Positions 25,724 through 35,697 are shown, numbered from the stretch's first letter. The stretch: DNA of 64,000 nt from an uncultured Bacteroidales bacterium (GCA_944322715.1 CALUPT010000006.1:1-64000), one strand, 5' to 3'. The notes: a model not told the origin generated them from the sequence alone. Program-made: numbers and translations.

Positions 25724-28084
25724 ATGGCAGAAAGAAAAGGCCGCAGAGGCAAGAAAGACGGCAGATTCCGTCCCGGGAAACAGAAAAAGGAGAAGGTTTT
25801 CCCGGAATATACCGGGCGGGTGCAGATGACCCGCGAGGGATATGTTTTCGTGATTGTGGATGATCTTCAAGACGATGTCTTTGTGAAGGCTTCCAAGACC
25901 ATGGGAGCTCTTAACGGGGATACGGTCAGGGTGGTCGTGACCAAGGAGAAGACTGACAGGATGCGAATGGAGGGCAGGGTGATAGAGATCGTCTCGCGCT
26001 CTCCGAGACCTTTTGTCGGAATCCTGCATGTGGTGGGCAACCAGGCATGGGTACTGATGCAGAGCAGGACGATGCCTTACGATATCGGGGTTTCTGTCGA
26101 AGATGCCGCGAAGAAAGGCGCGGTTTCGGGCATGAAGGTCGCCGCTGTAGTGGACGGCTGGCCGAAGGGCGCTCCTAATCCTCTCGGACACATAGTCGAT
26201 GTGCTCGGCGAACCGGGAGAGAATGATACGGAGATGCACGCCATTCTGGCGGAATATGCCCTTCCTTACAGATTCGAGCCTGAGGTCGAGAATGCCGCCG
26301 ATGACATTTCCGAGGAGATAACCGACAGGGACAGGAAGGAGCGCAGGGATTTCTCCGATGTGCTCACGTTTACGATAGACCCGGCGGATGCAAAGGATTT
26401 CGATGATGCCCTTTCGTTCAGGGTGCTGGAGTCCGGCAACTATGAGGTCGGGGTGCATATCGCGGATGTGACCCATTATGTCCATCCGGGCTCTGTCGTG
26501 GATGAGGAGGCCAGGACGCGCAGTACGTCCGTGTATCTTGTGGACAGGACCGTCCCGATGCTCCCGGAGAAACTTTCCAACAAACTCTGCTCTCTGCGCC
26601 CGGGCGAGCCGAAGCTCACTTTCTCGGCTGTGTTCGAGATCACCCCTCTCGGAAGGGTGGCATCGCAGTGGTTCGGCAGGACAATCATCAATTCGGACTA
26701 CAGGTTTGCTTACGAGACGGCCCAGCAGATAATCGATGCGGGGCCGAAGGCCATGAAAATGGAGCTGCGCGGAGGGACTGACGGACGGACCGGAGATGGG
26801 GGGTCCGCCCATGTTGCCGACAAGGACGGCTCTGCAATGGGGGAAGGTGTCACCGAAGGGATGGTCATCCCGGATGATCTCAAGTCTGCCATACTTACCC
26901 TCAACGGACTTGCCATGAAACTCCGCAAGAAGAGGTTTGCCGCAGGGGCGATCAGTTTCGAGAGGCCGGAGATGAAGGTTGAGGTGGATGAGAAAGGCCG
27001 CCCGGTGCGAGTATATCAGAAGATTTCGCGTGAGGCCAACTGGCTGATAGAGGAGTTCATGCTGCTTGCCAACAGGAGTGTGGCGGAATTTGTCGCAAGG
27101 CAGAAGAAGACATTCGTCTATCGTGTCCACGATGAACCGAATCAGGAGAAACTGGAGAATCTGCGTTCGTTTGTCCATAATTTCGGCTATACCCTCGGCC
27201 CTACAGGCACCGGCAAGGAGATATCGAAAGAGCTGAACGGACTTTTTGCCGCCGCCAAGGACAAGCCGGAATTCAACGCCATAGAACTGCTGTCCCTCAG
27301 GACAATGGCAAAGGCCCGCTATGATACGGAGAATATAGGGCATTACGGCCTTGCGTTCAAATATTACACCCATTTCACTTCTCCTATCCGCCGTTATCCG
27401 GACATGATGGTGCACAGGCTGTTGGCTAAATACCTTGCCGGTGCGGAGTCCCAGAAGAAGGATTTCTATGATGTGCAGTGCAAATACTGTTCGGAGAGGG
27501 AGGTTGTCGCTGCAGAGGCCGAACGCTCGAGCATCAAGTACAAGCTTGTGGAATTCATGCAGGACAAGGTCGGATATGAGTTTGAGGGGCATATATCCGG
27601 TCTGACGGAGTGGGGTATGTATGTCGAGATAGAGCCGACCAAGATAGAAGGCATGGTTGCCCTCAGGGATATCCGTTCCGACTATTTCGAGTTCGATGAA
27701 GAGAGATACCGGATTGTCGGCCGTCATTCCAATATCGTCTACAATCTCGGCGATCCTGTGAAGATCAGGGTAAAGAAGACCAATCTGGAACAGAAACTGC
27801 TTGACTACGAACTGGTGGAGACAGGTTTGGAGACCAGGGAAAAACCATCCCGGGAGAAACAGTCCGGAAAGGGTGCCGCTGCAAGGAGCTCTCGAAGGAG
27901 CGCAGGGCAGACTGTCAGGAAAAAGACCCGCCCGAAGCCGTTTCCCGCAGACCACGGGGCGGAAGCCAGGGAGGACAATCGGCCGGTGACGGAAACGGGT
28001 GCCGGCAAGATGTCCAGAAAAGAGAAGGTCCGGCAGGCAATAGCGGCATCCAAGAAAAAAGCAGCCAGAAAAGGCAGGAAATAA
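25724..28084 (+). CDS. rnr: ribonuclease R
   Basis: A 786-residue 3'-5' exoribonuclease of the RNB family. A basic N-terminus precedes the cold-shock-like domains (about 30-190). The RNB catalytic domain (about 200-560) contains DPADAKDFDDALS with the metal-binding aspartates and later HYGLAFKYYTHFTSPIRRYPD. An S1 RNA-binding domain lies at about 615-700, and the tail (705-786) is very rich in Lys and Arg. A longer frame opens far upstream inside gpmI; the start at 25724 is chosen because it follows the promoter and gives the family N-terminus. The next gene begins one base after its stop. Confidence 0.96.
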   Translation: MAERKGRRGKKDGRFRPGKQKKEKVFPEYTGRVQMTREGYVFVIVDDLQDDVFVKASKTMGALNGDTVRVVVTKEKTDRMRMEGRVIEIVSRSPRPFVGILHVVGNQAWVLMQSRTMPYDIGVSVEDAAKKGAVSGMKVAAVVDGWPKGAPNPLGHIVDVLGEPGENDTEMHAILAEYALPYRFEPEVENAADDISEEITDRDRKERRDFSDVLTFTIDPADAKDFDDALSFRVLESGNYEVGVHIADVTHYVHPGSVVDEEARTRSTSVYLVDRTVPMLPEKLSNKLCSLRPGEPKLTFSAVFEITPLGRVASQWFGRTIINSDYRFAYETAQQIIDAGPKAMKMELRGGTDGRTGDGGSAHVADKDGSAMGEGVTEGMVIPDDLKSAILTLNGLAMKLRKKRFAAGAISFERPEMKVEVDEKGRPVRVYQKISREANWLIEEFMLLANRSVAEFVARQKKTFVYRVHDEPNQEKLENLRSFVHNFGYTLGPTGTGKEISKELNGLFAAAKDKPEFNAIELLSLRTMAKARYDTENIGHYGLAFKYYTHFTSPIRRYPDMMVHRLLAKYLAGAESQKKDFYDVQCKYCSEREVVAAEAERSSIKYKLVEFMQDKVGYEFEGHISGLTEWGMYVEIEPTKIEGMVALRDIRSDYFEFDEERYRIVGRHSNIVYNLGDPVKIRVKKTNLEQKLLDYELVETGLETREKPSREKQSGKGAAARSSRRSAGQTVRKKTRPKPFPADHGAEAREDNRPVTETGAGKMSRKEKVRQAIAASKKKAARKGRK

Positions 28085-28085
28085 T

Positions 28086-29069
28086 GTGGAAGCGACAGTA
28101 GTCAAACATACCGGAAGCCACTATCTGCTTTCCGCCCTTCCTGAATGGAATCTTTTCCCTGCCGTGTTGAGGGGGAAGATCCGTCTGAAGGGCAGCAGTG
28201 CCACCAATCCCGTGGCTGTAGGCGACCGGGTCAGGTATGAGTTCTCTCCACAGGCCGTGCCTTCAGATAAATCTGGAGGGAATGATGCGTCATGGAAAGA
28301 AGTCCCTACGGAGCAGAATCCTGCCGTGATAACCGGGATACTGCCGCGCAGGAACTATGTCATACGCCGGTCCACCAACCTGTCCCGTCAGTCCCATATC
28401 ATCGCTGCCAATGTCGACAGGGCATATATAGTGGTGACAATAGATTTCCCGGAGGTGAAGCTGCCTTTTTTAGACCGGCTGCTTGTGACCTGCGAGGTCT
28501 ATAATGTCCCCGTGACCATAGTCCTGAACAAGAGCGACCTCTACGGGGAGGAGCACCGCGGCAGGGTGGAGGCTTTCCATTCGATATATGAGGGTGCCGG
28601 TTATCCGGTCATGGATGTCTCTGCGGTGACCGGGATGGGGATAGATGCCCTCCGGGATGCCTGCAAGGGAGCAGTCTCGCTGTTTTCAGGAGTTTCAGGA
28701 GTAGGGAAATCCTCCCTGATAAGGGCGCTTGACCCTTCTCTCGACCCGAAAGTGGGCGAAATATCGGATGCCCATCTGCAGGGGAAGCACACCACCACCT
28801 TCTATGAGATGTACCGCCTTGCATCCGGAGGCTTCATTATCGACACCCCTGGTATAAGGGGCTTCGGCCTGGTAGACCTTGCAAGGGAAGAGATAGCCCT
28901 CTATTTCCCTGAAATGCTCAAGGCCTCAGAGGGCTGCCGTTTCACTCCGTGCACCCATACCCATGAACCTGGCTGCGCCGTAAAGGCGGCCGTGGAGGAC
29001 GGCTCAATCAGTTACGAACGTTATTCCTCCTATCTCGGGATGCTCGAGGACGAGTCCAAATACCGCTGA
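28086..29069 (+). CDS. rsgA: ribosome small-subunit-dependent GTPase A
   Basis: RsgA is a circularly permuted GTPase that helps late 30S maturation. In this 327-residue protein the G motifs occur in the permuted order: NKSD (about 148, G4), GVSGVGKSSL (about 202, G1) and DTPGIRGFGL (about 255, G3). An OB-fold lies at the N-terminus and a zinc-binding C-terminal region has CRFTPCTHTHEPGC. The start is GTG at 28086, one base after the rnr stop, which implies translational coupling with rnr. Confidence 0.95.
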   Translation: MEATVVKHTGSHYLLSALPEWNLFPAVLRGKIRLKGSSATNPVAVGDRVRYEFSPQAVPSDKSGGNDASWKEVPTEQNPAVITGILPRRNYVIRRSTNLSRQSHIIAANVDRAYIVVTIDFPEVKLPFLDRLLVTCEVYNVPVTIVLNKSDLYGEEHRGRVEAFHSIYEGAGYPVMDVSAVTGMGIDALRDACKGAVSLFSGVSGVGKSSLIRALDPSLDPKVGEISDAHLQGKHTTTFYEMYRLASGGFIIDTPGIRGFGLVDLAREEIALYFPEMLKASEGCRFTPCTHTHEPGCAVKAAVEDGSISYERYSSYLGMLEDESKYR

Positions 29070-29091
29070 ATGTCTTCTCCGCTACAGGGTG

Positions 29092-29748
29092 TTACCGGAA
29101 CAGTTCACGGAGCACCTGCAGCGATCTGATGCTGACGGAGGATTCGGTGTGGAATTCGATGTATTTCAGCAGGTCTTCCGCAATCTCGTTCCGGACCTGG
29201 CCGGAGAGCGGGACCAGCATGGCCTCCTCGAAGGAAGATTTCAGGAACCTGTCCATGATATCCATCCGGCCGCCGGCAAACGGGGCGATGTCATCCCCCT
29301 CCGGTGAAAAGCCGAGGATAATGCACAGTTCCAGCAGGAATCTTATATGGAAATTGCTGAAGCCCGATTCCATGCCATCCAGTATCAGTATTTCCTTTTC
29401 GCACCAGCCGAACAGCCCCTGTTCATCCGTCCCGTCCTTTATGATCCTGTAGAGCACTTCGCTGATGAACATTGTGATGGCATTCTTGAATATGCTGTTG
29501 CGGATGCCCGTGAGCGGATATTTCGGAGTAAGGTCCCGGACAGGGTAGAGGTTGGATCTGGAGTTCTCGTTCACATTGGCCTCCAGGATATTGAGCGGCA
29601 GGAAAAAGGATGCAGGCATCCGTTTCCCGAGACTCCTTACGAGGAATCCCCGTCTCCCGTATTCCCGGCTCAGGGTATGGATCACCAGAGAATTCTCCCC
29701 GACCTTTGTCGTATGCAATATTATTATGTCCGTATTGACTGTCATCAT
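29092..29748 (-). CDS. recO: DNA repair protein RecO
   Basis: A 218-residue RecO, the mediator that loads RecA with RecF/RecR. The N-terminal OB fold starts with the family-typical DIIILHTTKVGENSLVIHTL and is followed by a helical domain; the zinc-finger cysteines of many RecO proteins are not apparent, as is common in Bacteroidetes. I chose the start at 29748 (MMTVNTD); a longer frame to 29994 runs through the divergent promoter and into the PBP gene. The -7 box TAATTTTG (29752-29759) ends only four bases before the start codon, so the message may be nearly leaderless. Confidence 0.85.
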   Translation of the reverse strand: MMTVNTDIIILHTTKVGENSLVIHTLSREYGRRGFLVRSLGKRMPASFFLPLNILEANVNENSRSNLYPVRDLTPKYPLTGIRNSIFKNAITMFISEVLYRIIKDGTDEQGLFGWCEKEILILDGMESGFSNFHIRFLLELCIILGFSPEGDDIAPFAGGRMDIMDRFLKSSFEEAMLVPLSGQVRNEIAEDLLKYIEFHTESSVSIRSLQVLRELFR

Positions 29749-29751
29749 CTG

Positions 29752-29779
29752 CAAAATTACCACTTTTTTCCTATTTTTG
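29752..29779. promoter_or_regulatory. divergent -7 boxes of recO and the PBP gene
   Basis: Minus strand TAATTTTG at 29752-29759 and plus strand TATTTTTG at 29772-29779 both fit TAnnTTTG. They face away from each other, 12 bases apart; -33 boxes are not convincing. Confidence 0.5.
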
Positions 29780-29803
29780 CAGTTTCGTAGAAAACGGACT
29801 GAA

Positions 29804-32164
29804 ATGAAAGACATTACAAGGAAAAGGATTGTAAAGTGGTTCTGGATCATTGTTACGGTGCCCGTAGCCATGTTCATACTGCTCCTTATGCTGGTATGGG
29901 CGTTTGCGGATATCCCTTCTTTCGAGGAACTCGAGAATCCGGACAGCAAGCTCGCGACCCAGATTATCGCCGAGGATGGGGAGGTGCTGACCACTTTCCA
30001 TATAGAGAACAGGTCGTATGTAAGCTATGAGGATCTTTCCCCGAACCTCGTCAATGCGGCAATCGCTACGGAAGATGTGCGCTTCTACAGTCATTCCGGC
30101 ATCGATTTCGTCAGTCTCGGCAGGGTGCTTTTCAAGACCTTGCTGATGGGCGACAGCGGTCAGGGAGGAGGAAGCACCATCACGCAGCAGCTTGCGAAGA
30201 CCCTCTATCCGAGGGAGGATGTCAGCAGCAGGATTCCGGGAGGACGTCAGATGAAAATGGTGTGGATCAAGTTGAAGGAATGGATTACCTCCGTGAAGCT
30301 GGAGAGGAACTACACCAAGGAGGAGATAATGGACATGTATATGAACGCTGTCTTCTTCGGAAGCAATGCATACGGCATACAGGCGGCCTCCAAGACTTTT
30401 TTCGGGAAGAATCCGGGAGACCTGACGGTGGAGGAGAGCGCGATGCTGGTGGGAATGGTCAACAAGCCTACCAGATACAATCCTGTCCTCAATCCGGACA
30501 AGGCCCTGCAGCGCAGGAATTTCGTGATAGGCCAGATGGAAAAGGCCGGATATCTTACTGAGGCCGAATGCGATTCTATATGCGAAATCCCGATTACACT
30601 TTCCTACCAGATGCTTGACCACAATGCGGGGATAGCCCCGTATTTCAGGGATATGCTCCGCAGGACCATGAACGCTAAGGAGCCGGAACGCTCCTCATAC
30701 AGCCAGTATGAAGACTACAGGGTGGATTCCCTGCAATGGGCGGACAATGCCCTGTACGGATGGCTGAACAAGAACCGTAAGGCTGACGGGTCGAAATACA
30801 GTCTGGACAAGGATGGGCTCAAGATATATACCACCATCAACTACAGGATGCAGAAGTATGCGGAAGAGGCCGTGGCGGAACATCTCGGCAAGGATCTCCA
30901 GCCTGCATTCTGGAGGGAAACGAAATGGTCGAAGAACAGGCCGTTCGCAAGCGATGTGGATCAGCAGACTATAGACATGCTCATGAAGCAGGCCCGCCGC
31001 TGGAGCGACAGGTACAGGATGATGAAGGCAAGGGGGGCATCGGAGTCGGAGATAGACAGAAGTTTCAGGGAGAAGACGCAGATGAGGGTATTCTCGTGGA
31101 ACGGCAACGGGTATGTCGACACTCTCATGACACCAGATGATTCCATACGCTATTACAAGTCTTTCTTCAGGGCGGGATTCATGGCGATCGAGCCATCGAC
31201 AGGCCATCTGAAGGCATACGTAGGGGGACCGGACTACCGCTATTTCAAATATGACAACCTCCGTCAGGGCAAACGCCAGGTCGGTTCCACCATCAAGCCG
31301 TTCCTCTATACGCTTGCCATGCAGGAGGGCATGTCTCCCTGCGATGAAGTGGTCAACGTGCCGCAGACATTCATTGTAGGGGACAAGCCGGAGGATACGT
31401 GGACTCCCAAGACTACGGACCGGGATGAATGGATCGGGCAGACAGTAACCCTGAAGTGGGGGCTGACGAAGAGTTCGAACAACATTTCCGCATACCTGAT
31501 GAAACAGTTCGGCCCGGCCGCCATGGTCGAGATGATGCGCAAGATGGGAATCGGAAGCTATCTCCCGGAAGTGCCGTCCTTGTGCGTAGGCTCATGCGAC
31601 CTGTCCCCGTATGAGATGATAACGGCATACAATACGTTCCCGTCGAGGGGCGTCTATGTGGAGCCGATGTTCGTCACGAGGATTGAAGACAGCATGGGGA
31701 ATGTCATAGGGGAATTCAACAACCACAAGAGGGAAGCGGTCAGCGAGCAGACCGCATATCTCATGGCAAACCTTATGGAAGGAGTCGTCAACAGCGGCTC
31801 GGGCATAAGGCTGAGGCTGAAATACGGCCTGAAAGGAGAAATGGCGGGCAAGACAGGGACTACCAACGACCATTCCGACGGCTGGTTCATCGGTTATACC
31901 CCTACCCTGACAGGAGGGGTATGGGTCGGTGCGGAGGACAGGCAGATCCATTTCGAGACAATGAGATACGGGCAGGGTGCGAATATGGCCTTGCCTATAT
32001 GGGGAATCTTCATGAAAAAGGTCCTGGAAGATGGCACGCTGGGGGTTTCGGAGGATGACAGGTTCATTGCCCCTGCAGGAATGCATCTGAATCTCGACTG
32101 CGATGGCAGCGACAACGATGCCCGCCGTACCGAACGGATGACCGGAGACTATTTCTTCGAATGA
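29804..32164 (+). CDS. class A penicillin-binding protein 1A (transglycosylase/transpeptidase)
   Basis: A 786-residue bifunctional peptidoglycan synthase. A cytoplasmic basic start and a membrane anchor (about 12-34) are followed by the GT51 glycosyltransferase domain (about 60-240), with catalytic Glu90 in ATEDVRFYSHSGID and the motif GGSTITQQLAKT. The transpeptidase domain (about 440-740) contains GSTIKPFLY (the SxxK serine), SSNNISAY (SxN) and KTGTTN. It polymerises glycan strands and cross-links peptides in the periplasm. The start at 29804 is 25 bases after the -7 box; an upstream frame runs antisense to recO. Confidence 0.95.
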   Translation: MKDITRKRIVKWFWIIVTVPVAMFILLLMLVWAFADIPSFEELENPDSKLATQIIAEDGEVLTTFHIENRSYVSYEDLSPNLVNAAIATEDVRFYSHSGIDFVSLGRVLFKTLLMGDSGQGGGSTITQQLAKTLYPREDVSSRIPGGRQMKMVWIKLKEWITSVKLERNYTKEEIMDMYMNAVFFGSNAYGIQAASKTFFGKNPGDLTVEESAMLVGMVNKPTRYNPVLNPDKALQRRNFVIGQMEKAGYLTEAECDSICEIPITLSYQMLDHNAGIAPYFRDMLRRTMNAKEPERSSYSQYEDYRVDSLQWADNALYGWLNKNRKADGSKYSLDKDGLKIYTTINYRMQKYAEEAVAEHLGKDLQPAFWRETKWSKNRPFASDVDQQTIDMLMKQARRWSDRYRMMKARGASESEIDRSFREKTQMRVFSWNGNGYVDTLMTPDDSIRYYKSFFRAGFMAIEPSTGHLKAYVGGPDYRYFKYDNLRQGKRQVGSTIKPFLYTLAMQEGMSPCDEVVNVPQTFIVGDKPEDTWTPKTTDRDEWIGQTVTLKWGLTKSSNNISAYLMKQFGPAAMVEMMRKMGIGSYLPEVPSLCVGSCDLSPYEMITAYNTFPSRGVYVEPMFVTRIEDSMGNVIGEFNNHKREAVSEQTAYLMANLMEGVVNSGSGIRLRLKYGLKGEMAGKTGTTNDHSDGWFIGYTPTLTGGVWVGAEDRQIHFETMRYGQGANMALPIWGIFMKKVLEDGTLGVSEDDRFIAPAGMHLNLDCDGSDNDARRTERMTGDYFFE

Positions 32165-32259
32165 GTGCCACCCCGGGCATCGGAATATGAATCCGGAACA
32201 GCGTCCGGATGTCAGGATATGTCCGGAACGGCATTCCGAGGTCAGTGAGGGTTTTTCAG

Positions 32260-32288
32260 TGTCATCCTGAGCGTAGCGAAGGATCTGA
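32260..32288 (+). repeat. dispersed repeat copy (TGTCATCCTGAGCG...GGATCTGA)
   Basis: A full copy of the dispersed repeat also seen at 23998 and 49532-49790. It lies in the 149-base gap between the PBP and ddl genes, 26 bases before the ddl start; no clear ddl promoter is visible around it. Confidence 0.75.
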
Positions 32289-32313
32289 TAAAACGGAATA
32301 ACGGTTATATATT

Positions 32314-33330
32314 ATGGACAGATACAACAGCATAGCAGTCATCTACGGCTGCGATTCATCCGAGTGGGAGGTGTCATGCAGGAGCGGGGAATTCGTGGCT
32401 TCCCGTATCGATGGCGGCAGATATGACGTATATGAGATTTTCGCCCGTTTCGGCAACTGGTCTTTGGTTGCATACCGCAGGAAGAACTCGATGAGGGTCA
32501 TATTGCCTGAAGACGGACGGCCGCAGGTGGACAAGACGGATTTTTCCGTATCCGTGGACGGGAAGAAGGTGAAGTTCGACTATGCATATATAATGCAGCA
32601 CGGCACTCCGGGCGAGAACGGCCTCATGCAGGGCTATTTAGAGATGCTCGGCATCCCCAAGAGCAGCTGCAGCGCATTCGTTTCGGCCATTTCTTTCGAC
32701 AAGTTCTCCTGTAAGAACTATCTTCGCGGGCTGGACTGCGTCAAATGTGCGGATGATATCTTTATCAGGAAAGGGGACAGGACTGATGGGCTGGCAGGGA
32801 AGGCAGTCTCTATGCTCGGTCTTCCGATGTTCGTAAAGCCCACGGATGGAGGCAGCAGTTTCGGCGTGACAAAGGTGAAGCGGCCTGAGGATTTCGACAG
32901 TGCGGTGGCGGCTGCATTCGCGGAAGGGAACACGGTGATTGCCGAAAGGGCGATAACCGGGCGAGAGTTGACATGTGCCGTGTATCAGGCCGGAAATACT
33001 CCGGTGGCGCTCCCTGTCATCGAGATCATCACCGAGAACGAATATTTCGACTACGAAGCCAAATATCTCGGAAAGAGCAACGAGGTGTGCCCGGCGGAAC
33101 TTTCTCCGGAGGAGACAAGGTCGGTGCAGGAAGCATCCGTGAAGATATACGCCAGACTCGGGTGTTCAGGTTGTGTCAGGATGGATTACATTCTTGCGGA
33201 AGATGGGCTTTATTTTCTGGAAATCAATACTGTGCCTGGCATGACTGCGGCATCTCTCGTCCCGAAGATGGTCAGGACGGCAGGACTCGACATGACGGAT
33301 TTCCTTACATCCATAATAGAAAATTCGTGA
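32314..33330 (+). CDS. ddl: D-alanine--D-alanine ligase
   Basis: A 338-residue ATP-grasp ligase that joins two D-alanines for the peptidoglycan stem peptide. Visible features are the HGTPGENG substrate loop (about 96-103), the ATP-grasp region FVKPTDGGSSFGV (about 172-184), and the C-terminal metal site FLEINTVPGMT (about 305-315). Phe/Tyr specificity residues were not assigned. It follows the PBP gene in the same direction, a sensible cell-wall pairing, and prmC starts four bases after its stop. Confidence 0.94.
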   Translation: MDRYNSIAVIYGCDSSEWEVSCRSGEFVASRIDGGRYDVYEIFARFGNWSLVAYRRKNSMRVILPEDGRPQVDKTDFSVSVDGKKVKFDYAYIMQHGTPGENGLMQGYLEMLGIPKSSCSAFVSAISFDKFSCKNYLRGLDCVKCADDIFIRKGDRTDGLAGKAVSMLGLPMFVKPTDGGSSFGVTKVKRPEDFDSAVAAAFAEGNTVIAERAITGRELTCAVYQAGNTPVALPVIEIITENEYFDYEAKYLGKSNEVCPAELSPEETRSVQEASVKIYARLGCSGCVRMDYILAEDGLYFLEINTVPGMTAASLVPKMVRTAGLDMTDFLTSIIENS

Positions 33331-33333
33331 CGG

Positions 33334-34227
33334 ATGCTGTTGAGGACATTCATTTCTTCAGCGAGGGAGTCTTTGAGGCGGCTCTATCCGGAAGAGGAGG
33401 CGAAAGCAATCGTCACCCGTCTGTGCGAAGAACTTCTGGGAGTGTCCGGATATGCCCATATTCTCGAACCGTCTCTTGAAATACCGGAAGATAAGGGGGA
33501 AGCCGTCATGTCTGCGATGGACAGGCTTGCCGCCGGAGAACCGCTGCAGTATGTACTCGGGTACGCGTATTTCTGCGGACGGAAATTCCGCGTGACTCCG
33601 GATGTGCTTGTCCCGCGGCCTGAAACCGGACAGTTGTGCGACATTGTCATCCGGCATGGGATTGCTCCCGGAACGAGGATTCTGGACCTGTGTACCGGTT
33701 CGGGCTGCATCGCATGGACTCTTGCGTGTGCGGCGCCCGGAGCGGAGGTCTCGGGACTCGACATCTCCTCTGCGGCCCTTGCAGTCGCGGCATCGCAGGA
33801 TATCCGTATGCCTGAAGGATGTTTGCGCCCGGAATTCATCCTCTATGATGTGCTGTCAGGAGAATCAGGTCTGGATGCTGCGTCCGGGGCAGCAGGACAT
33901 GCAGCCGGGTCTTATGCGGCTTTCGATATAATCGTCAGCAATCCTCCATACGTCCGGGAGAGTGAGAAGCCGTTGATGCACAGGAATGTACTGGAATACG
34001 AACCGGGACTTGCCCTGTTTGTCCCGGACTCGGATCCGCTGGTTTTCTACAGGGCGATAGCCGGAATTGCGGGAACACGGCTAAGACAGAACGGTTTCGG
34101 GGCAGTGGAGATAAATGAGGCCTTCGGAGATGCTGTGGCAGGGATTTTTTCTGATGCCGGATTCCGAGATGTCCGCAAGGTTGAGGATTTTCGCTCCAAA
34201 ATCAGGTTCGTGACATTCAGAAAGTAG
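33334..34227 (+). CDS. prmC: peptide chain release factor N5-glutamine methyltransferase
   Basis: PrmC methylates the GGQ glutamine of release factors RF1 and RF2 using S-adenosylmethionine. The 297-residue protein has a helical N-terminal domain, the PRPET motif (94-98), the SAM-binding DLCTGSGCIA (118-127) and the catalytic NPPYV (203-207). A run of small residues at 177-196 (Ala/Gly/Ser) is an unusual insertion before the catalytic motif. It is co-directional with ddl with a gap of three bases and is followed by a strong terminator. Confidence 0.94.
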   Translation: MLLRTFISSARESLRRLYPEEEAKAIVTRLCEELLGVSGYAHILEPSLEIPEDKGEAVMSAMDRLAAGEPLQYVLGYAYFCGRKFRVTPDVLVPRPETGQLCDIVIRHGIAPGTRILDLCTGSGCIAWTLACAAPGAEVSGLDISSAALAVAASQDIRMPEGCLRPEFILYDVLSGESGLDAASGAAGHAAGSYAAFDIIVSNPPYVRESEKPLMHRNVLEYEPGLALFVPDSDPLVFYRAIAGIAGTRLRQNGFGAVEINEAFGDAVAGIFSDAGFRDVRKVEDFRSKIRFVTFRK

Positions 34228-34256
34228 CCTTGGAGCACTGTCTGCCTGGGATTTTT

Positions 34257-34296
34257 AAAATTATCCGTGTTCTTTTTCCGGACACGGATAATTTTT
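34257..34296 (+). terminator. terminator after prmC
   Basis: AAAATTATCCGTGT (34257-34270) pairs with ACACGGATAATTTTT (34282-34296) around an 11-base loop, and the 3' arm ends in six Ts. Confidence 0.85.
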
Positions 34297-34374
34297 TGTC
34301 CCTTTGTGCCGTGGACCCGGAAGCAGCCGCTTCCGCATGTACGGAACAGGAACAACGGATCTAAAAAATTTGTT

Positions 34375-35697
34375 ATGAAAGGAAAATTTGTGCTGATGAC
34401 CATGGCGTGGATGTGTCTTCTGCCATGCTGCGAGGAACTGGATGACGATCCTCAGAAATACCTTGAGCCGGAAGATTCGCTGCCGGTGCTGCCGCTGTCC
34501 GATGTGGCAGTGCTTCTTTCGGAGCTTCCGATAGGGGAGGAGCAGGTGAGAGAAGTGTATGATGCCGTGACATCATCATCCTGGAACGGATACGATGAGG
34601 AATACATGATGACCGATCTGTTCAGGGAACCCGGCTCGGGAGTCGGGGATGACAGGATAAGCGACATGGCAAGGAGTGCAAAGAGAAAGGCGATGGAAAG
34701 GGCAGGAGTCGCAACACGCGCCGCGCGAGAGTACGGGACGCCGTTGAAGTCATTGATCGAGGAGCATCTGAAAGACAGGCAGACGAAGTCCGGGAGACCG
34801 CTCACGAAGTCGGATGGGACGGTGATTACGGCGGATGAGTATCTCGCCGCATTGGAATCATCCGACATCCAGATATACTGGCCTTATTCCGAGGACTGGG
34901 ATGGGACCGGCTATCCGGTCATAACGTTTGATCCGGATGATGGAGGTTCGACCAACAGCGGATACCGCCTTGTGGTGGATGAGGATGGGAACCGTTCCGT
35001 TGAAGAGGTGATAGTGGATGAGGAGATGGCCAAAAGTCAGCCTGTATGGGTGGTCAACAGGAATGATGACAGCGGTTACAGTTCTCTTGAAATGCTGAGG
35101 ATGCAGGAACCCGAATGGGGAGAGGGCGGAGGAGAAATCATTATCAATCCACGGTCTGCCGCTCCCGGCATGGCATGGTCCGCTGACAATGAAATCCCGG
35201 CCGGCGGGGATGATGGCGGTGTGAAGACCTTGGTCCTTAAGGATTTTACCATGCTCAGGAATTATGATTCCTGGTTTGCCGGGGCGTCCGAGTTTTTCGT
35301 CAAGATCGGTGCGGTCGAGGATTTTACGGCAAGTACGGAAGCCGAGATGCGGGTGTACAACCCGTTGGTGACGGATTTCATGATAGTGGTCAAGAGAAAA
35401 TATGTCGGGCAGCCGCAGCCTTTCAATGCGGTGCTTGTCTCTGACTGGACGGACCAGCTGACACACTGCGCCCTGATGATAACCGAAGATGATGGGGGAA
35501 CGAAGACCTCATGGAAATGTTCGGCTGTGGTCAAGATAAAGTCCAAGAGTTACGGATTCGAGATAGATCTTCCGCTTAACAGACGGGACGACATAGTCTG
35601 GCGGGGGCAGCTGAGCCGGAAGTACATTATTGCAAATAACGGGGAGACAGGTCATTTCGGGGATGTGGACCTGACCTTTGAGATAATGGAATATTAG
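34375..35697 (+). CDS. hypothetical lipoprotein
   Basis: A 440-residue protein I do not recognise. A short signal peptide ends at LLPCC, so it is probably a lipoprotein. The mature part is acidic: a helical stretch with a basic island (about 90-150, RSAKRKAMERAG then IEEHLKDRQTKSGR), a central region full of Asp, Gly and Ser (about 165-280), and a predicted beta-rich C-terminal third (about 290-440, ending FGDVDLTFEIMEY). It is followed after 51 bases by a DUF4906-type surface protein in the same direction, suggesting a common envelope role. An upstream frame to 34267 runs through the terminator and is not used. Confidence 0.6.
   Translation: MKGKFVLMTMAWMCLLPCCEELDDDPQKYLEPEDSLPVLPLSDVAVLLSELPIGEEQVREVYDAVTSSSWNGYDEEYMMTDLFREPGSGVGDDRISDMARSAKRKAMERAGVATRAAREYGTPLKSLIEEHLKDRQTKSGRPLTKSDGTVITADEYLAALESSDIQIYWPYSEDWDGTGYPVITFDPDDGGSTNSGYRLVVDEDGNRSVEEVIVDEEMAKSQPVWVVNRNDDSGYSSLEMLRMQEPEWGEGGGEIIINPRSAAPGMAWSADNEIPAGGDDGGVKTLVLKDFTMLRNYDSWFAGASEFFVKIGAVEDFTASTEAEMRVYNPLVTDFMIVVKRKYVGQPQPFNAVLVSDWTDQLTHCALMITEDDGGTKTSWKCSAVVKIKSKSYGFEIDLPLNRRDDIVWRGQLSRKYIIANNGETGHFGDVDLTFEIMEY

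Noticed and set aside
25709..28105. Very long minus-strand reading frame opposite rnr
   Set aside because: It has no ribosome binding site, no family sequence and mirrors the codon pattern of rnr. The same applies to the long frame opposite mutS2/yraN at 41417-43417.
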